DNA of 64,000 nucleotides from the NCBI GenBank assembly GCA_016794465.1, contig JAEUKA010000040.1, positions 124,001 through 188,000 of the forward strand, given 5' to 3'. Source of the DNA: Myxococcales bacterium. GTDB taxonomy: Bacteria; Myxococcota_A; Polyangia; Palsa-1104; JAEUJZ01. The notes under the pieces are model-generated. The model did not search any database, was not told where the DNA came from, and saw only the letters and a list, made by a program, of their open reading frames with translations. This document shows, piece after piece, positions 43,488-52,785 of this stretch (within the stretch, counting starts at the first letter, position 1; the number at the start of each line of letters is the position of its first letter). The position numbers and the translations under genes are program-made.

Positions 43488-45947
43488 CTAGCACTTGATC
43501 CGCTTCATATCTGGATCATACAGGGGACGGAGCGAGGTGACTGCGGGATAGCGGCGACCCGCGATGTCGACTTCCCAGGTTCCCCTATCTAGGTAGGCTT
43601 GATCGATCGGCTCAGTAGCCTCGATCATCGCCAGACCGACTGCGCCACCGAGTGTAAATCCGTAGGACGCAGCCCTAATATAGCCGACGGCTTGGCCATT
43701 CCGGTAGACGATCTCGGCGTGGAAAAGGAGTGGCTCGGGATCTTTGACCAGTACCTGGACCAGCCGCCGCTTGAGTGGACCCTGCGCCTTCTTGGCCAGC
43801 ACTGCCTCGCGACCGATGAATCCGCCGGGTTTCTTCAGATCCACTGCAAAGCCCAGCCCAGCCTCTAGCACAGAGTCGGTGTTGTCGATGTCATGACCGT
43901 AGTCGCGGTAGCCCTTCTCCATCCGCAGACTGGCGAGTGCCTTCAGTCCAGCGTGACGCAGCCCGATCCCTTGGCCTGCTGCTACCAGTCGATCATAGAC
44001 ATGGACCGCTTGCTCGGTAGGAATGTACAGCTCGTAGCCCAGCTCCCCTAAGTAGGTGATGCGGATGCAGAGCGCGCGGGCAAAGCCAATGTCAATCTCG
44101 CGAGCGGTACGGAAGGGAAAGGCCAGATTGGACAGATCGGCGGTGGTCACGGACTGCAAAAGCTCGCGCGAGCGGGGCCCCTGTACGTTCAGCTGCGCAT
44201 ACCCCGAGGTCACGTCGGTCACAAAGGCGTGCGCGCTGCTTGGGAAGTGCCTGCGCATCCATGTCTCGGCATGGCGATGCGCGGTGTCTGAAGCCACCAC
44301 CCAGTAGCGCTCCTCATCGAGCTTGGTCACGGTCAGATCCGCTTCCAGCGTCCCGCCCAGATTGAGCCACTGCGTGTACGTAACCAGTCCGCTTGGACCA
44401 TCGACTTGATTGGCAGAGAGGTAGTTAAGCAGCGCGCCCGCATCGCGTCCTTGCACCAAGAACTTGGCCATGAACGACATGTCCATCAGGATGACTCCTT
44501 CGCGGGTCGCCTGATGCTCTGCTTGCCAGTATGGGAACCAGTTTTGCCGTCCCCAAGACAGGCTATCTACCGTGGGCGAAACGCCGGGCGGAGCATACCA
44601 GTCCGGACCTTCCCACCCGCTGACATCTTTGAAGTAAGCGCCTTGGTCCACCAGCCGCTGATGAAACGCCGACTGCTTGCAGTTGCGGGCAGTCTGCATC
44701 GATCGCGTAGGATAGTGGCACTGATACACCATTCCCAAGGACTCGACCGTGCGGATGCGGCGGTACTCTGGATTGGACTGGTACTTGTGGAAGCGATCGA
44801 TGTGCATTCCGGTGACATCGACATCGGGACGGCCCGTCATGATCCAGTGCGCCAGGACCCGACCCATTCCGCCGCCCGTGATGATCCCAATCGAGTTGAG
44901 GCCGGCCGCCACAAAGTAGTTCTTGAGCTCGGGGGACTCCCCCACCACAGGCCGCAGATCGGCGGTGAAGCTCTCCGGTCCACAGAAGAACTTTTTGATC
45001 CCCACATCCAGTGACAGGGGAATCCGCTCCATCGCTTTCTGGAGGTACGGACCCATGCGATCCCAGTCGGGACTGATCTCCCCAAAGGAGAAGTCCCCCG
45101 GAATTCCTTCGATCTTCCACGGCGCGCAGACCGGCTCAAACAGACCCACCAGCAGCCCGCCCACTTCCTCCCGATAGTAGCCATAGGAGCCCGGATCTTC
45201 GAGCACCGGAAGCGCAGCAGACAGCCCCGGAATCTTCTCTGTGATGAGGTAGTAGTGCTCGGCAGCTTGCAAGGGAATGTTCACGCCCGCTTGCTCCCCG
45301 AGCTGCCGCGCCCACATTCCTGCGCAGTTGACGACGTACTCTGCCTCGATGTCTCCGAAGGGAGTCTGTACTCCCGCGACCACCCCGCGCTTGGTAAGCA
45401 GACCGGTCGCTGGGACTCCTTCCAGCAGCGCTGCGCCCTGCATCCGCGCCCCCTTGGCCAGCGCCATCGTGACATCGACCGGGTTGACCCGACCATCTTC
45501 CTTGACGTAGAAGCCGGCCAGAATGTCGTCTGTGCGCGCCAACGGAAACAGCTCTCCTACTTCCTTGGCAGAGATCTCATGGACGTTCACACCGCAGTGG
45601 CGATTGAAGGCAGAGACGCGCCGATACTCCTCTAACCGATCTCTGTCGGCGGCTACTTCGATGAACCCGACCGGCTTAAATCCCGTCGACAGGCCCGTCT
45701 CTGCTTCCAGCCGGGTGTACAGGTCGCGGGTGTACTTGCGCATCTCGGTGGAAGTCTCGGAAGTCGAGCCGAACGTGACGATCAGTCCTGCTGCGTGCCA
45801 GGTCGTTCCCGAGGTCAAGCGATCCCGCTCTAGGAGCACTACGTCTTTCCACCCCATGTGGGCCAGGTGATAGGCCACTGAGGTGCCGATGATGCCGCCT
45901 CCGATGATGACAACGCGTGCCCGAGCCGGGACATTGGGTGGATTCAT
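43488..45947 (-). CDS. dimethylglycine/sarcosine dehydrogenase-type flavoprotein
   Basis: 819 residues from ATG 45947 (MNPPNVPARARVV); the longer frame would overlap the lipoprotein gene. An N-terminal FAD-binding domain has VVIIGGGIIG, and GTTWHAAG carries the His that is covalently flavinylated in mammalian DMGDH. C-terminal GcvT-like folate domains (about 420-819) include GTLEADLTVTKLDEERYWVV and LEAGLGFAVDLKK. By family it oxidatively demethylates N-methyl glycine-type compounds and passes the one-carbon unit to tetrahydrofolate; the exact substrate is unknown. It is cargo of the integrated element, with its own 5' region. Confidence 0.88.
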   Translation of the reverse strand: MNPPNVPARARVVIIGGGIIGTSVAYHLAHMGWKDVVLLERDRLTSGTTWHAAGLIVTFGSTSETSTEMRKYTRDLYTRLEAETGLSTGFKPVGFIEVAADRDRLEEYRRVSAFNRHCGVNVHEISAKEVGELFPLARTDDILAGFYVKEDGRVNPVDVTMALAKGARMQGAALLEGVPATGLLTKRGVVAGVQTPFGDIEAEYVVNCAGMWARQLGEQAGVNIPLQAAEHYYLITEKIPGLSAALPVLEDPGSYGYYREEVGGLLVGLFEPVCAPWKIEGIPGDFSFGEISPDWDRMGPYLQKAMERIPLSLDVGIKKFFCGPESFTADLRPVVGESPELKNYFVAAGLNSIGIITGGGMGRVLAHWIMTGRPDVDVTGMHIDRFHKYQSNPEYRRIRTVESLGMVYQCHYPTRSMQTARNCKQSAFHQRLVDQGAYFKDVSGWEGPDWYAPPGVSPTVDSLSWGRQNWFPYWQAEHQATREGVILMDMSFMAKFLVQGRDAGALLNYLSANQVDGPSGLVTYTQWLNLGGTLEADLTVTKLDEERYWVVASDTAHRHAETWMRRHFPSSAHAFVTDVTSGYAQLNVQGPRSRELLQSVTTADLSNLAFPFRTAREIDIGFARALCIRITYLGELGYELYIPTEQAVHVYDRLVAAGQGIGLRHAGLKALASLRMEKGYRDYGHDIDNTDSVLEAGLGFAVDLKKPGGFIGREAVLAKKAQGPLKRRLVQVLVKDPEPLLFHAEIVYRNGQAVGYIRAASYGFTLGGAVGLAMIEATEPIDQAYLDRGTWEVDIAGRRYPAVTSLRPLYDPDMKRIKC

Positions 45948-46017
45948 GGTGGGCGCAGAATACCCGAACCAGCTTTTTAGTTGACGAACAAGGCGACCTC
46001 CCGCGAGATCTGTCGCC

Positions 46018-46572
46018 ATGAAAGCCAAGCAGCTGTTCGTGATTGCTCCGTTCCTCTTCCTCGCCTGCGGCAGCCCGGAGCCAGTGATTGAGGTCAGCCC
46101 GCTAGATGGCGAGGTCTGCATCGGGGAAGCCGCCGAAGTGCTCGGGGGCCTTGCTCCGGTAGACGATCCAGCGCTGCTACAGGAAGCGCTCGGCAAGAGT
46201 GGCGAAGGCAAGCTCTGCTTCGGTCGGGTCTACGCCGCCACAGAGTCCGTGATTGTCTACCGGGTGTGGAACGCGGCCAAGAGCTATACCGAGTTCGGCA
46301 AGTGGTGGTCGCTGACTCCGCCGATCGGTACTGTCGCAGACTATCGTCGTGACAATGCCATCTGCCCAGAGTGGAGCGATCTGAACCAGCTGACGCGCTG
46401 CACGATCAAGAAGGGCTCGCATGTGGTCATCGGAACCGGACAGAGCGCCACCTGCATGGCGATGATGTACGGCAAGTCACCCGTCCATCAGGTCTACATG
46501 GCCAACGACACGCGCGTAAACCTGCTGCAAGTCGAAGGCTGCAAGCAGCTTGGCGCGTGGCCCCTAATGTAA
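46018..46572 (+). CDS. small lipoprotein carried by the element
   Basis: 184 residues. Lipobox FLFLAC (Cys17), then an acidic N-terminus. Six cysteines follow in the mature part (for example GEVCIGEAAEV, KLCFGRVY, NAICPEWSD, TRCTIKKG, SATCMAMM, VEGCKQLG), suggesting disulphides outside the cell. It is divergent from the flavoprotein gene (70 bp apart). No family recognised. Confidence 0.7.
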   Translation: MKAKQLFVIAPFLFLACGSPEPVIEVSPLDGEVCIGEAAEVLGGLAPVDDPALLQEALGKSGEGKLCFGRVYAATESVIVYRVWNAAKSYTEFGKWWSLTPPIGTVADYRRDNAICPEWSDLNQLTRCTIKKGSHVVIGTGQSATCMAMMYGKSPVHQVYMANDTRVNLLQVEGCKQLGAWPLM

Positions 46573-46666
46573 GATGTCATGGGAGTGTCTTCCCAGCCGA
46601 TTCCGTAGGGCTTGGTCGGTGGTGATCTCGGGACGAGCGGTTACGCGCCGCGCTGCAACCCGATAA

Positions 46667-47774
46667 CATCATGCTCGTGCCGGACCCGGACTTTCCGGGG
46701 GGAGAGCGGGTCAAGATCCTCGACTTCGGGATCGCCAAGATGGCCCAGAGCCCAGGCGCCCAGCCGCTCCGCACCAAGAGCGATGTCCTGATGGGGACTC
46801 CCACCTACATGGCTCCCGAGCAGTGTCGCGGGGCAAAGCTGGCCACCGATCGCTCGGATGTGTACTCGCTGGGAGTGATCCTGTATCAGATGCTGGCGGG
46901 CTATCCGCCGTTCCTGGGCGCGTCGATGGGAGAGCTCATCGCCATGCACTTGATGGATGAGCCGCACCCGCTGTCGGACGTGATTCCGACCCTTCCTCCC
47001 AAGATCTCGCGGCTGACCAGTGCCCTTCTCGCCAAGAAGCCCAGCGGTCGACCATCAATGGAGCGTGCCCAGAAGCTCCTGCTCCGCTTGGAAGAGGAGT
47101 CCGAGCTGGCACCGCCCTCCCCCGCTATCCCGCGTGCCGAGCCGGCGTCCTCCAGTGATTCCGAGCGTGCCACCGCCGACCTCCCTCAAGGTGCAGTCAC
47201 CTCGGTCGCAGACAGTGCGAAGTCCTCTGCGGCGCAAGCGGCCACGGCCAGGGCTTCCTACCAAGTGAAGGCGCTGCCGAGCATCATGATGTCAGACTCT
47301 CGGCATGTTCACATTCCCAAGCGCACGCTCCATCTGCTGGTGGGCTCGCTCGCTGCCAGTGCCCTCTTTGTGACGGTTGGAATCTTATGGGGAGTGAAGC
47401 GAGGCGACAGCCCGCAGCAGCCAGCCCCCGTGCGTAAAGATCCGGATCTCCTGCAAAAAGATCCAGCGCCCACGCCTGAGGTGCTGCCTGCGCGCAGTCC
47501 CGATGATCCACTCGACCCGCTGCGGACTGCGGAGGACTACATCCTGCAAGGTGGCTACCGGCGCGCGATGGATCTGTCGACCCAGTTTGGCCGTCAGGAC
47601 CCGCTGCGGGCCTGGGAGATCTATGGCCGGGCAGCGTGCGGACTGCGCCTGGTCGACCACGCCACTCGGGCCCTTCGGGAGCTACAGCAGCGGCACCAGG
47701 ACAAGCGAATCGAGTCCCTGCTGTCCTACTGCCGACTTCACAAGCTCCCGCTACCTGTGGCTGAATCCCCCTAG
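46667..47774 (+). pseudogene. Ser/Thr protein kinase, 3' part, separated by the integrated element
   Basis: Begins in mid-codon after the right attachment core (46657-46666) with NIMLVPDPDFPGGERVKILDFGIAKM, then MGTPTYMAPEQCRG and DRSDVYSLGVILYQML, the activation segment and C-lobe. A Pro/Ser-rich linker and one membrane helix (LHLLVGSLAASALFVTVGIL) lead to a helical extracytoplasmic segment with a TPR-like character. ATG 46671 is the first possible start but lacks a ribosome-binding site. With the 5' part it would form a 516-residue transmembrane kinase. Confidence 0.92.
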
Positions 47775-47781
47775 AGGAATC

Positions 47782-50607
47782 ATGAGTCCTGCTAGCTCTG
47801 CCCTGCCCAGCGCCGACCTGGCGCCCACTGGACGCGCCAAGTGCATTCACTGTACGCAGCCGATTGCCAAACAGACGGTGCGGATTGCCGTCCCGCGCGA
47901 GATCGACACCGGCTCGTTTGTCACCACCGGCCCCGGCTATCTGCATCCCAGCTGTGCCGAGGCCTGGGCTGAGTCTGGCTGGGAGCCGGGCTTTGCCGAC
48001 TTGGTGGCGCAGGTCCGTGACCACAGTGCGCTGCCTTCTCTGCCGGCTCCTTTTGGGACGGGTGACGCCGGGACCGCTCCTGCCCCTGCTGCTGCTGTCC
48101 CACCAGCGACTCCGGAGGCGCCCCCGTTTGGCTCCCTGACCAGCAAGCAGGTGGCGGCGCTCGCTGCGAAGCTGGCAGCCCTCAAGGACGAATACAAGGC
48201 TGACTCTGCCCTAGAGAAAGCGGGGGTCGATTGGGGACAGCGCGACGCACTGCGCTGGCACTTGGCGCAGCACGGACTGCTAGAGCCGACCCATCCAACG
48301 CTGCTGGGTCGCTTGGGAGAGTCGGTCGCTAACGCCCAAGCAGAGGCGGTCTTCGCCGTCCTGCCCCGGCTGGGCAAGCCCACGCACGCCTCCACCGTGG
48401 TGCTGCCGGGCTGGTCGATCGCCGCCGATGCCATGGTGCTGCGGGCGATGCAGCTTGATCCGGCACGGCTTGAGTCGTTGCTAGCGGACGCAGGGCCCCT
48501 GCTCCGAGTCGGAATCCAGCTGGTGCGCGGCCGCTGTGGTGCGGAGCTGTCGAGCGAGGATCGCAGCCAGGTTGTCGATGGACTGGCGGCCTGCGAGGTC
48601 ACCGGGTACGGCCTGCCGCGATCCTACAGCGCAGCGGGTGAGCGCTTGGTCCTGGCCACCCTGGGACCGAGTGGCTGGGTGCGCGATGCCTATGCCACAG
48701 GCGGCGAGCTGGCAGCGCACTTTGGAACCGCAGAGCAGTGGCAGTCCGCGCTGGCCAAGCATGTGGTGGCAGCCAAGTTTTCGTCGATCGCGCGGGCCCA
48801 CGATGGCCTGGTGGCGCTGCCGCTCGACACCCTCGTGAAGACCCTCGGCAAGCCACACTTCTCTTCTAGCGATGAGTCGCACCATCGCGCGCTGGAGGCA
48901 CTGTTCGCGGCCCGGAGCGACGACCCCCACGCGCTGGCAGCGGCGGCCCAGACCCTCGACCGTGAGGCCTCTCCGGGCTCGTACATGCGCGAGCACCTGC
49001 TGCTGCTGGCCCTGGGCAACATGGCGGCACGCGGACTGCCTGTGCCCGACGGACTGGAGCTGACCCTGAAGTGGGAAGGATTCTCGTACTGTGTGGCGCC
49101 CTGGCGAGGCAGTGCGGTGATGCGTGCGACCTATCAGCGCGCCCTGTCGGCCCTGTCGGCGGCGCGGGTCCGGGGGATCGTGCGCAAGCTGTTCCTGCGG
49201 GACTACTGCTGGAACTACGCCTGCGCGCTGCTATCGGTGGCGTTTGACGAGTCGCTGGTTGCCACATGCCTGGGTCGGGCGCGGGATGGCTCGTCGCTGG
49301 ACCCCAATGCCATCGGTCCGCTTGGTGCCCCGGTGATACCGCTGCTGCAGTCTCTGATTGCGGCGGAAGACTCTGCTACGCCCACTGATGCGACGGCGCA
49401 GAAAGAGCGTGCCACCCGGGTGAAGGGCCTGTCCCGCTGCCTGCGCGCCGCACTCGGCTTCCTCGGGGCGACTGGACAGACCTTTGCGGAGTCCGCCGAT
49501 CACTGGCTAGCGGTCGCGGAAGACGACGACTACTGGTCGGAAGAGGAGCGCTCGGTCTTTTTCCACATGCTCCAGGGCATGACAGAGTCGCGGCGAGCCT
49601 CGGCCTTGCTGAGTCTGCTGACGGCCACCAAGCACATCGAGCGGGCGTTCTTTGGCGTGCAGCTGGTCAGCGATGCGACGTTCCGGCAGCGGGCAGCGCG
49701 CCTGCTGGTCCAAAAGTACGGCACGGTGCGGGATCGCAACCTGCTGCAGCGCGGACTGAGTGCCTTGGGAAAAGGCGGGCTCCAAGACTTTCGGGACGCG
49801 CTCATCGAGGAAAAGCCGGATGCCAAGCTGTTCGAGGAGCTGGCCAACGTCTTTGGCCACGAGCCCGTGAAAGCCCTTCGCGAGCAGGCCAACGTCAAGA
49901 CCGAAACCAAGCTCCAGCGACTGCTCCGTCTGGCTGCCGCTGCCTCGGGGCCCAAAGAGCGGGTCTATCTGCTCGAGCGCCCGGACGAGGACAGGGACGA
50001 GGCCGAGGACGAGGACACAGATGAGGACGGTGACGAGGTGCCCCCCACTCGGACGGGCAGCTTCTCGGTCAGTCGTGGCAAGGGACCAGGCATCGTCACG
50101 GCGGTGACTCCAGCGTCCGAGGTGGCGAAGGGCAAGCGGCGCAGAAAGCGCGGCTCAGACTCGGAAGAGGAGCACATCCTTACCATTGACCTAAAGGAGG
50201 TTCCCGACCTGGCCGAGCGCTATCCCGGAGTGCGGGCCCTGTCTCTGCTTGCGCGGGACCCCCAGCATGGAGACGCCTGGGACTCGGCGCGGCTGGTCGC
50301 GGTTCCAGAAGCTGCGACTCCGCCTACGGATGGTGATCCGATCACGGTCCTGCCGATCGAGGTTCCGTGCGCCATTTTCCACGCGCACCGAACCGACAAG
50401 GACCCGCAGCTGGCGGAGATCAAGAGCCTGCTGTTCAACCGTCCCGGCTACGTACTCGGCGAGCCCATCTACATCCAAGGAGAGGACGAAGGCGACGCCT
50501 ATCGCGGCTTCGTCATGCAGCTGTCCGAGCGCATCGCCGACCTAAACCTCGGCGACTGCGGCTCCCTCTACGTATTTGAAGACGGCGCCTTCATGCAGTG
50601 CTACTGA
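47782..50607 (+). CDS. 941-aa protein with N-terminal PARP-type zinc finger
   Basis: ATG 47782 follows AGAGGAAT. The N-terminus has C21-x2-C24-x30-H55-x2-C58, the exact ligand spacing of the zf-PARP DNA-break-sensing finger. After a Pro/Ala-rich linker there are about 650 residues of helical repeat-like sequence without a recognised enzyme motif, an acidic Asp/Glu stretch (about 795-815), a basic KGKRRRKRGS patch, and a C-terminal domain ending GDAYRGFVMQLSERIADLN and GSLYVFEDG, which resembles DUF1963. No PARP catalytic motif is present. Its 3' end abuts the repeat array used by the serine-recombinase island. Confidence 0.8.
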   Translation: MSPASSALPSADLAPTGRAKCIHCTQPIAKQTVRIAVPREIDTGSFVTTGPGYLHPSCAEAWAESGWEPGFADLVAQVRDHSALPSLPAPFGTGDAGTAPAPAAAVPPATPEAPPFGSLTSKQVAALAAKLAALKDEYKADSALEKAGVDWGQRDALRWHLAQHGLLEPTHPTLLGRLGESVANAQAEAVFAVLPRLGKPTHASTVVLPGWSIAADAMVLRAMQLDPARLESLLADAGPLLRVGIQLVRGRCGAELSSEDRSQVVDGLAACEVTGYGLPRSYSAAGERLVLATLGPSGWVRDAYATGGELAAHFGTAEQWQSALAKHVVAAKFSSIARAHDGLVALPLDTLVKTLGKPHFSSSDESHHRALEALFAARSDDPHALAAAAQTLDREASPGSYMREHLLLLALGNMAARGLPVPDGLELTLKWEGFSYCVAPWRGSAVMRATYQRALSALSAARVRGIVRKLFLRDYCWNYACALLSVAFDESLVATCLGRARDGSSLDPNAIGPLGAPVIPLLQSLIAAEDSATPTDATAQKERATRVKGLSRCLRAALGFLGATGQTFAESADHWLAVAEDDDYWSEEERSVFFHMLQGMTESRRASALLSLLTATKHIERAFFGVQLVSDATFRQRAARLLVQKYGTVRDRNLLQRGLSALGKGGLQDFRDALIEEKPDAKLFEELANVFGHEPVKALREQANVKTETKLQRLLRLAAAASGPKERVYLLERPDEDRDEAEDEDTDEDGDEVPPTRTGSFSVSRGKGPGIVTAVTPASEVAKGKRRRKRGSDSEEEHILTIDLKEVPDLAERYPGVRALSLLARDPQHGDAWDSARLVAVPEAATPPTDGDPITVLPIEVPCAIFHAHRTDKDPQLAEIKSLLFNRPGYVLGEPIYIQGEDEGDAYRGFVMQLSERIADLNLGDCGSLYVFEDGAFMQCY

Positions 50608-50649
50608 CGCAGCGCGTCGTCCCGTTTGGCATGCGTCTACCCCATCCCC

Positions 50650-50846
50650 GATCGACTCATCGTCCCGTTTGGCAGGGGTCTGACCCACTAGGATCGACTC
50701 GTCGTCCCGTTTGGCAGGGGTCCGGACCCCCTTCGATCGGCGCATCGTCCTGTTGTGGATGGTCCGGACCATCCCCGATCGACTCGATCTCCCGTTTGTG
50801 GATGGTCCGGACCATCCCCGATCGACTCGTCGTCCCGTTTTGGGAT
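50650..50846. repeat. 42/43-bp hairpin repeats, left part of a split array
   Basis: Units start at 50650, 50692, 50735, 50777 and 50820 (spacings 42, 43, 42, 43). Each has GATCGACTCGTCGTCCCGTTT and then a palindrome such as GATGGTCCGGACCATC or GGGTCTGACCC. The last unit is cut after 24-27 bases by the island. It is adjacent to the 3' end of the PARP-finger gene. Confidence 0.95.
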
Positions 50847-50911
50847 CGGATAATTCAATTACGACAGTGGCATGCGGAAAAGCCACACTATCACCCACAG
50901 ACGACGACAGG

Positions 50912-50944
50912 TTGACCCTTCGATTCGGTTTCGGTATGATACCG
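50912..50944 (+). promoter_or_regulatory. recombinase promoter with overlapping palindrome
   Basis: TTGACC (50912-50917), a 17-bp spacer and TATGAT (50935-50940) form a near-consensus promoter. The expected transcription start, 6-7 bases on, coincides with the GTG 50947 start, suggesting a leaderless mRNA. The 13-bp palindrome CGGTATGATACCG (50932-50944) covers the -10 and may be an operator. Confidence 0.7.
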
Positions 50945-50946
50945 TG

Positions 50947-52200
50947 GTGCCGGAATCAGCGCCGAAAGCCATTGGGTATATTAGGGTCAGCACGGAAGAG
51001 CAGAAGCGAGACGGAATCAGTCTTGATGCTCAAAAAGAACGGATCATTGCATATTGTGCGTTTTTCAAATACGACTTAGTAGCGATTTACCAAGACGACA
51101 GTACGGGCTTTGACATGAATCGACCTGGCTTGCATGGAGCCTTCGATCACATGAAGCGTACTGGCTCCATGTTCGTCGCGATTGCGCTTGATCGTCTATC
51201 GCGAAACATCATTGATGTGGAGTACATCGTTGATAGCTATTTTGGCTTGGGATGCGATTATCAGATTCATTTGATGGACTGTGCTGGAATTGATCCGAAA
51301 ACACGCGATGGGCGTATGATGCTGCGATTTAAGGCGCTCATGGCACAGCATCAAGTCGAGACGATCCGCGACCGGACACAGCAAGGCGTGCGGTACGCCA
51401 TGAAACACGGGGCCAGCGTCGGACGGCTGCCGTATGGCAAGGCGTACAGTCGCCAGCTTGACGCGGAGGGGCGGCGTGTGGTGGTTGACGTGCCCGAGCA
51501 GCTTGCGACCATTGCGCGCATCAAAGAGCTACATGCGCAGAACGCTACAGCGCCACAGATTGCTAAGATTCTGCAATCCGAAAATCGACCGACTGCGGCT
51601 AATGGTAAATGGGATGGCACGGGCGTTCGGAAGCTCTTACAGAGACATGGATTGATTCAAGTCAAAGCGCTAGATCGCGCTGGTTATGTTCGTGATCCTC
51701 AAAAGACACTAGATCGTATCAAGGAATTGCGTTCTGGCGGTATGTCGCTTCGTGAAATTGGGCGTTCATTGAGCGATGAGAAGATCGCGCCACCACGCGG
51801 TAAGCGCTGGTACGCTGGCACAATCTCAGACATCATTAGCAAAAACACAGTATCCGACAAAATCAAAGCAATACGACTTGCTGCCAAGCTGCGAGACAGC
51901 GGAATGAGTCTGCGCAAGATTGGCGAGCAATTGATGATTAACAGCATTACACCGCCGAAAGGTGGCTATTGGCACGCGGAACAAGTCAATAAGCTCCTTA
52001 AAGAAGCGCAGATCGCGGATATGGCAGACACGCTCATGGATGTGCTCGGGCCTGCGCCTACCGCGTCGGCGATTGACGAGCGCAAGGAAGCGTCGCCAGC
52101 ACTGACGGAATTGCCCGCACAGGAACCACAGAGCGGAAGCGCTCCCCCTGCGCCATCCCCTCCGACTCCGCCGCGCCGTAGGTCACGTCGCGCTGCGTGA
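50947..52200 (+). CDS. serine site-specific recombinase
   Basis: About 417 residues. The resolvase catalytic domain begins AIGYIRVSTEEQK, with the nucleophile Ser15 and R13, then GISLDAQ, DDSTGFDMNRPGL, ALDRLSRN and RTQQGVRYAMKHG. The middle has HTH-like recombinase domain repeats (IKELRSGGMSLREIGRSLS and a similar second copy AKLRDSGMSLRKIGEQLM). A Pro/Ser-rich tail follows. GTG 50947 (or 50944) lies right behind the promoter with no ribosome-binding site. It is much smaller than large phage integrases such as phiC31, and the absence of the zinc-ribbon coiled coil suggests a resolvase-like transposition module. Confidence 0.9.
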   Translation: MPESAPKAIGYIRVSTEEQKRDGISLDAQKERIIAYCAFFKYDLVAIYQDDSTGFDMNRPGLHGAFDHMKRTGSMFVAIALDRLSRNIIDVEYIVDSYFGLGCDYQIHLMDCAGIDPKTRDGRMMLRFKALMAQHQVETIRDRTQQGVRYAMKHGASVGRLPYGKAYSRQLDAEGRRVVVDVPEQLATIARIKELHAQNATAPQIAKILQSENRPTAANGKWDGTGVRKLLQRHGLIQVKALDRAGYVRDPQKTLDRIKELRSGGMSLREIGRSLSDEKIAPPRGKRWYAGTISDIISKNTVSDKIKAIRLAAKLRDSGMSLRKIGEQLMINSITPPKGGYWHAEQVNKLLKEAQIADMADTLMDVLGPAPTASAIDERKEASPALTELPAQEPQSGSAPPAPSPPTPPRRRSRRAA

Positions 52201-52665
52201 GTGGTCCGAGATTGCTTGCTGGAGACGGCAGACCAACCTGTGCCGTGCTGCTTAGGTCTGCTGCGCCGACTGCACGAAAAACACCGCTTGCGATCGTATC
52301 TCTGCCGTGTTGGCATTGGTTCTATGCTCATGCCATCCGACATCGTGGACGAAGTGGAATTGGTGTTGCTTGCGGCTGCGCCCGGCAAAGGTGAACACCC
52401 CCACTTCATGACGGCCTATCAGATCCTTGCGCGGATGAATGAAGTCCGTCGGCTGCAAAGGGAGCGAGGCGTCCCCGGTGCGCGGTCAGGCGTCCATTAT
52501 TCCGCTGCGAGTGTCGTCGAGCAAGCGTGCCAGATGTTGTCTCGCAAGGGCATCGTCGAGATAGAGTATCTTGTCACCGCTGGGCTCAGCTTCGATGTTA
52601 CAGATCATCCACCTGTACGGGCAGGAAACGCTATCTGCGGCATTTATCGAGTAAAGCGACCCTGA
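52201..52665 (+). CDS. small island protein of unknown function
   Basis: The frame starts with GTG 52201 directly after the recombinase stop, though ATG 52324 or 52330 (giving ~112-114 residues) looks a more natural start. The conserved-looking part is GEHPHFMTAYQILARMNEV and then VEQACQMLSRKGIVEIEYL, a winged-helix-like layout. Position suggests cotranscription with the recombinase, perhaps as a regulator; this is a guess from place and size. Confidence 0.6.
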   Translation: MVRDCLLETADQPVPCCLGLLRRLHEKHRLRSYLCRVGIGSMLMPSDIVDEVELVLLAAAPGKGEHPHFMTAYQILARMNEVRRLQRERGVPGARSGVHYSAASVVEQACQMLSRKGIVEIEYLVTAGLSFDVTDHPPVRAGNAICGIYRVKRP

Positions 52666-52785
52666 CGAGTTCACGTAGTTCATTCACTGTCCCCGGCCAC
52701 TCGGGGCGCACCTGAAACCGCGTTGATCGCGGCGACGATGCGAGCCGATGTGGCTTAACCAGCAAGTCGAACGAAGGAGAACACC
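52666..52785. other. leader of the Gly-rich gene
   Basis: 120 bp. The only clear signal is AAGGAG at 52773-52778, a strong ribosome-binding site. No clear promoter. Confidence 0.5.

Larger units (their letters stand above)
42078..46666. mobile_element. tyrosine-recombinase integrative element in the kinase gene
   Basis: The 10-bp core AACCCGATAA is present at 42078-42087 (left) and 46657-46666 (right); one copy plus 4569 bp between them is the insertion (4579 bp). Removing it rejoins the kinase exactly in frame. It carries a tyrosine recombinase next to the left end, a flavoprotein and a lipoprotein. No excisionase or replication gene was recognised. The core codes Lys-Pro-Asp of the kinase catalytic loop. 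Confidence 0.9.
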
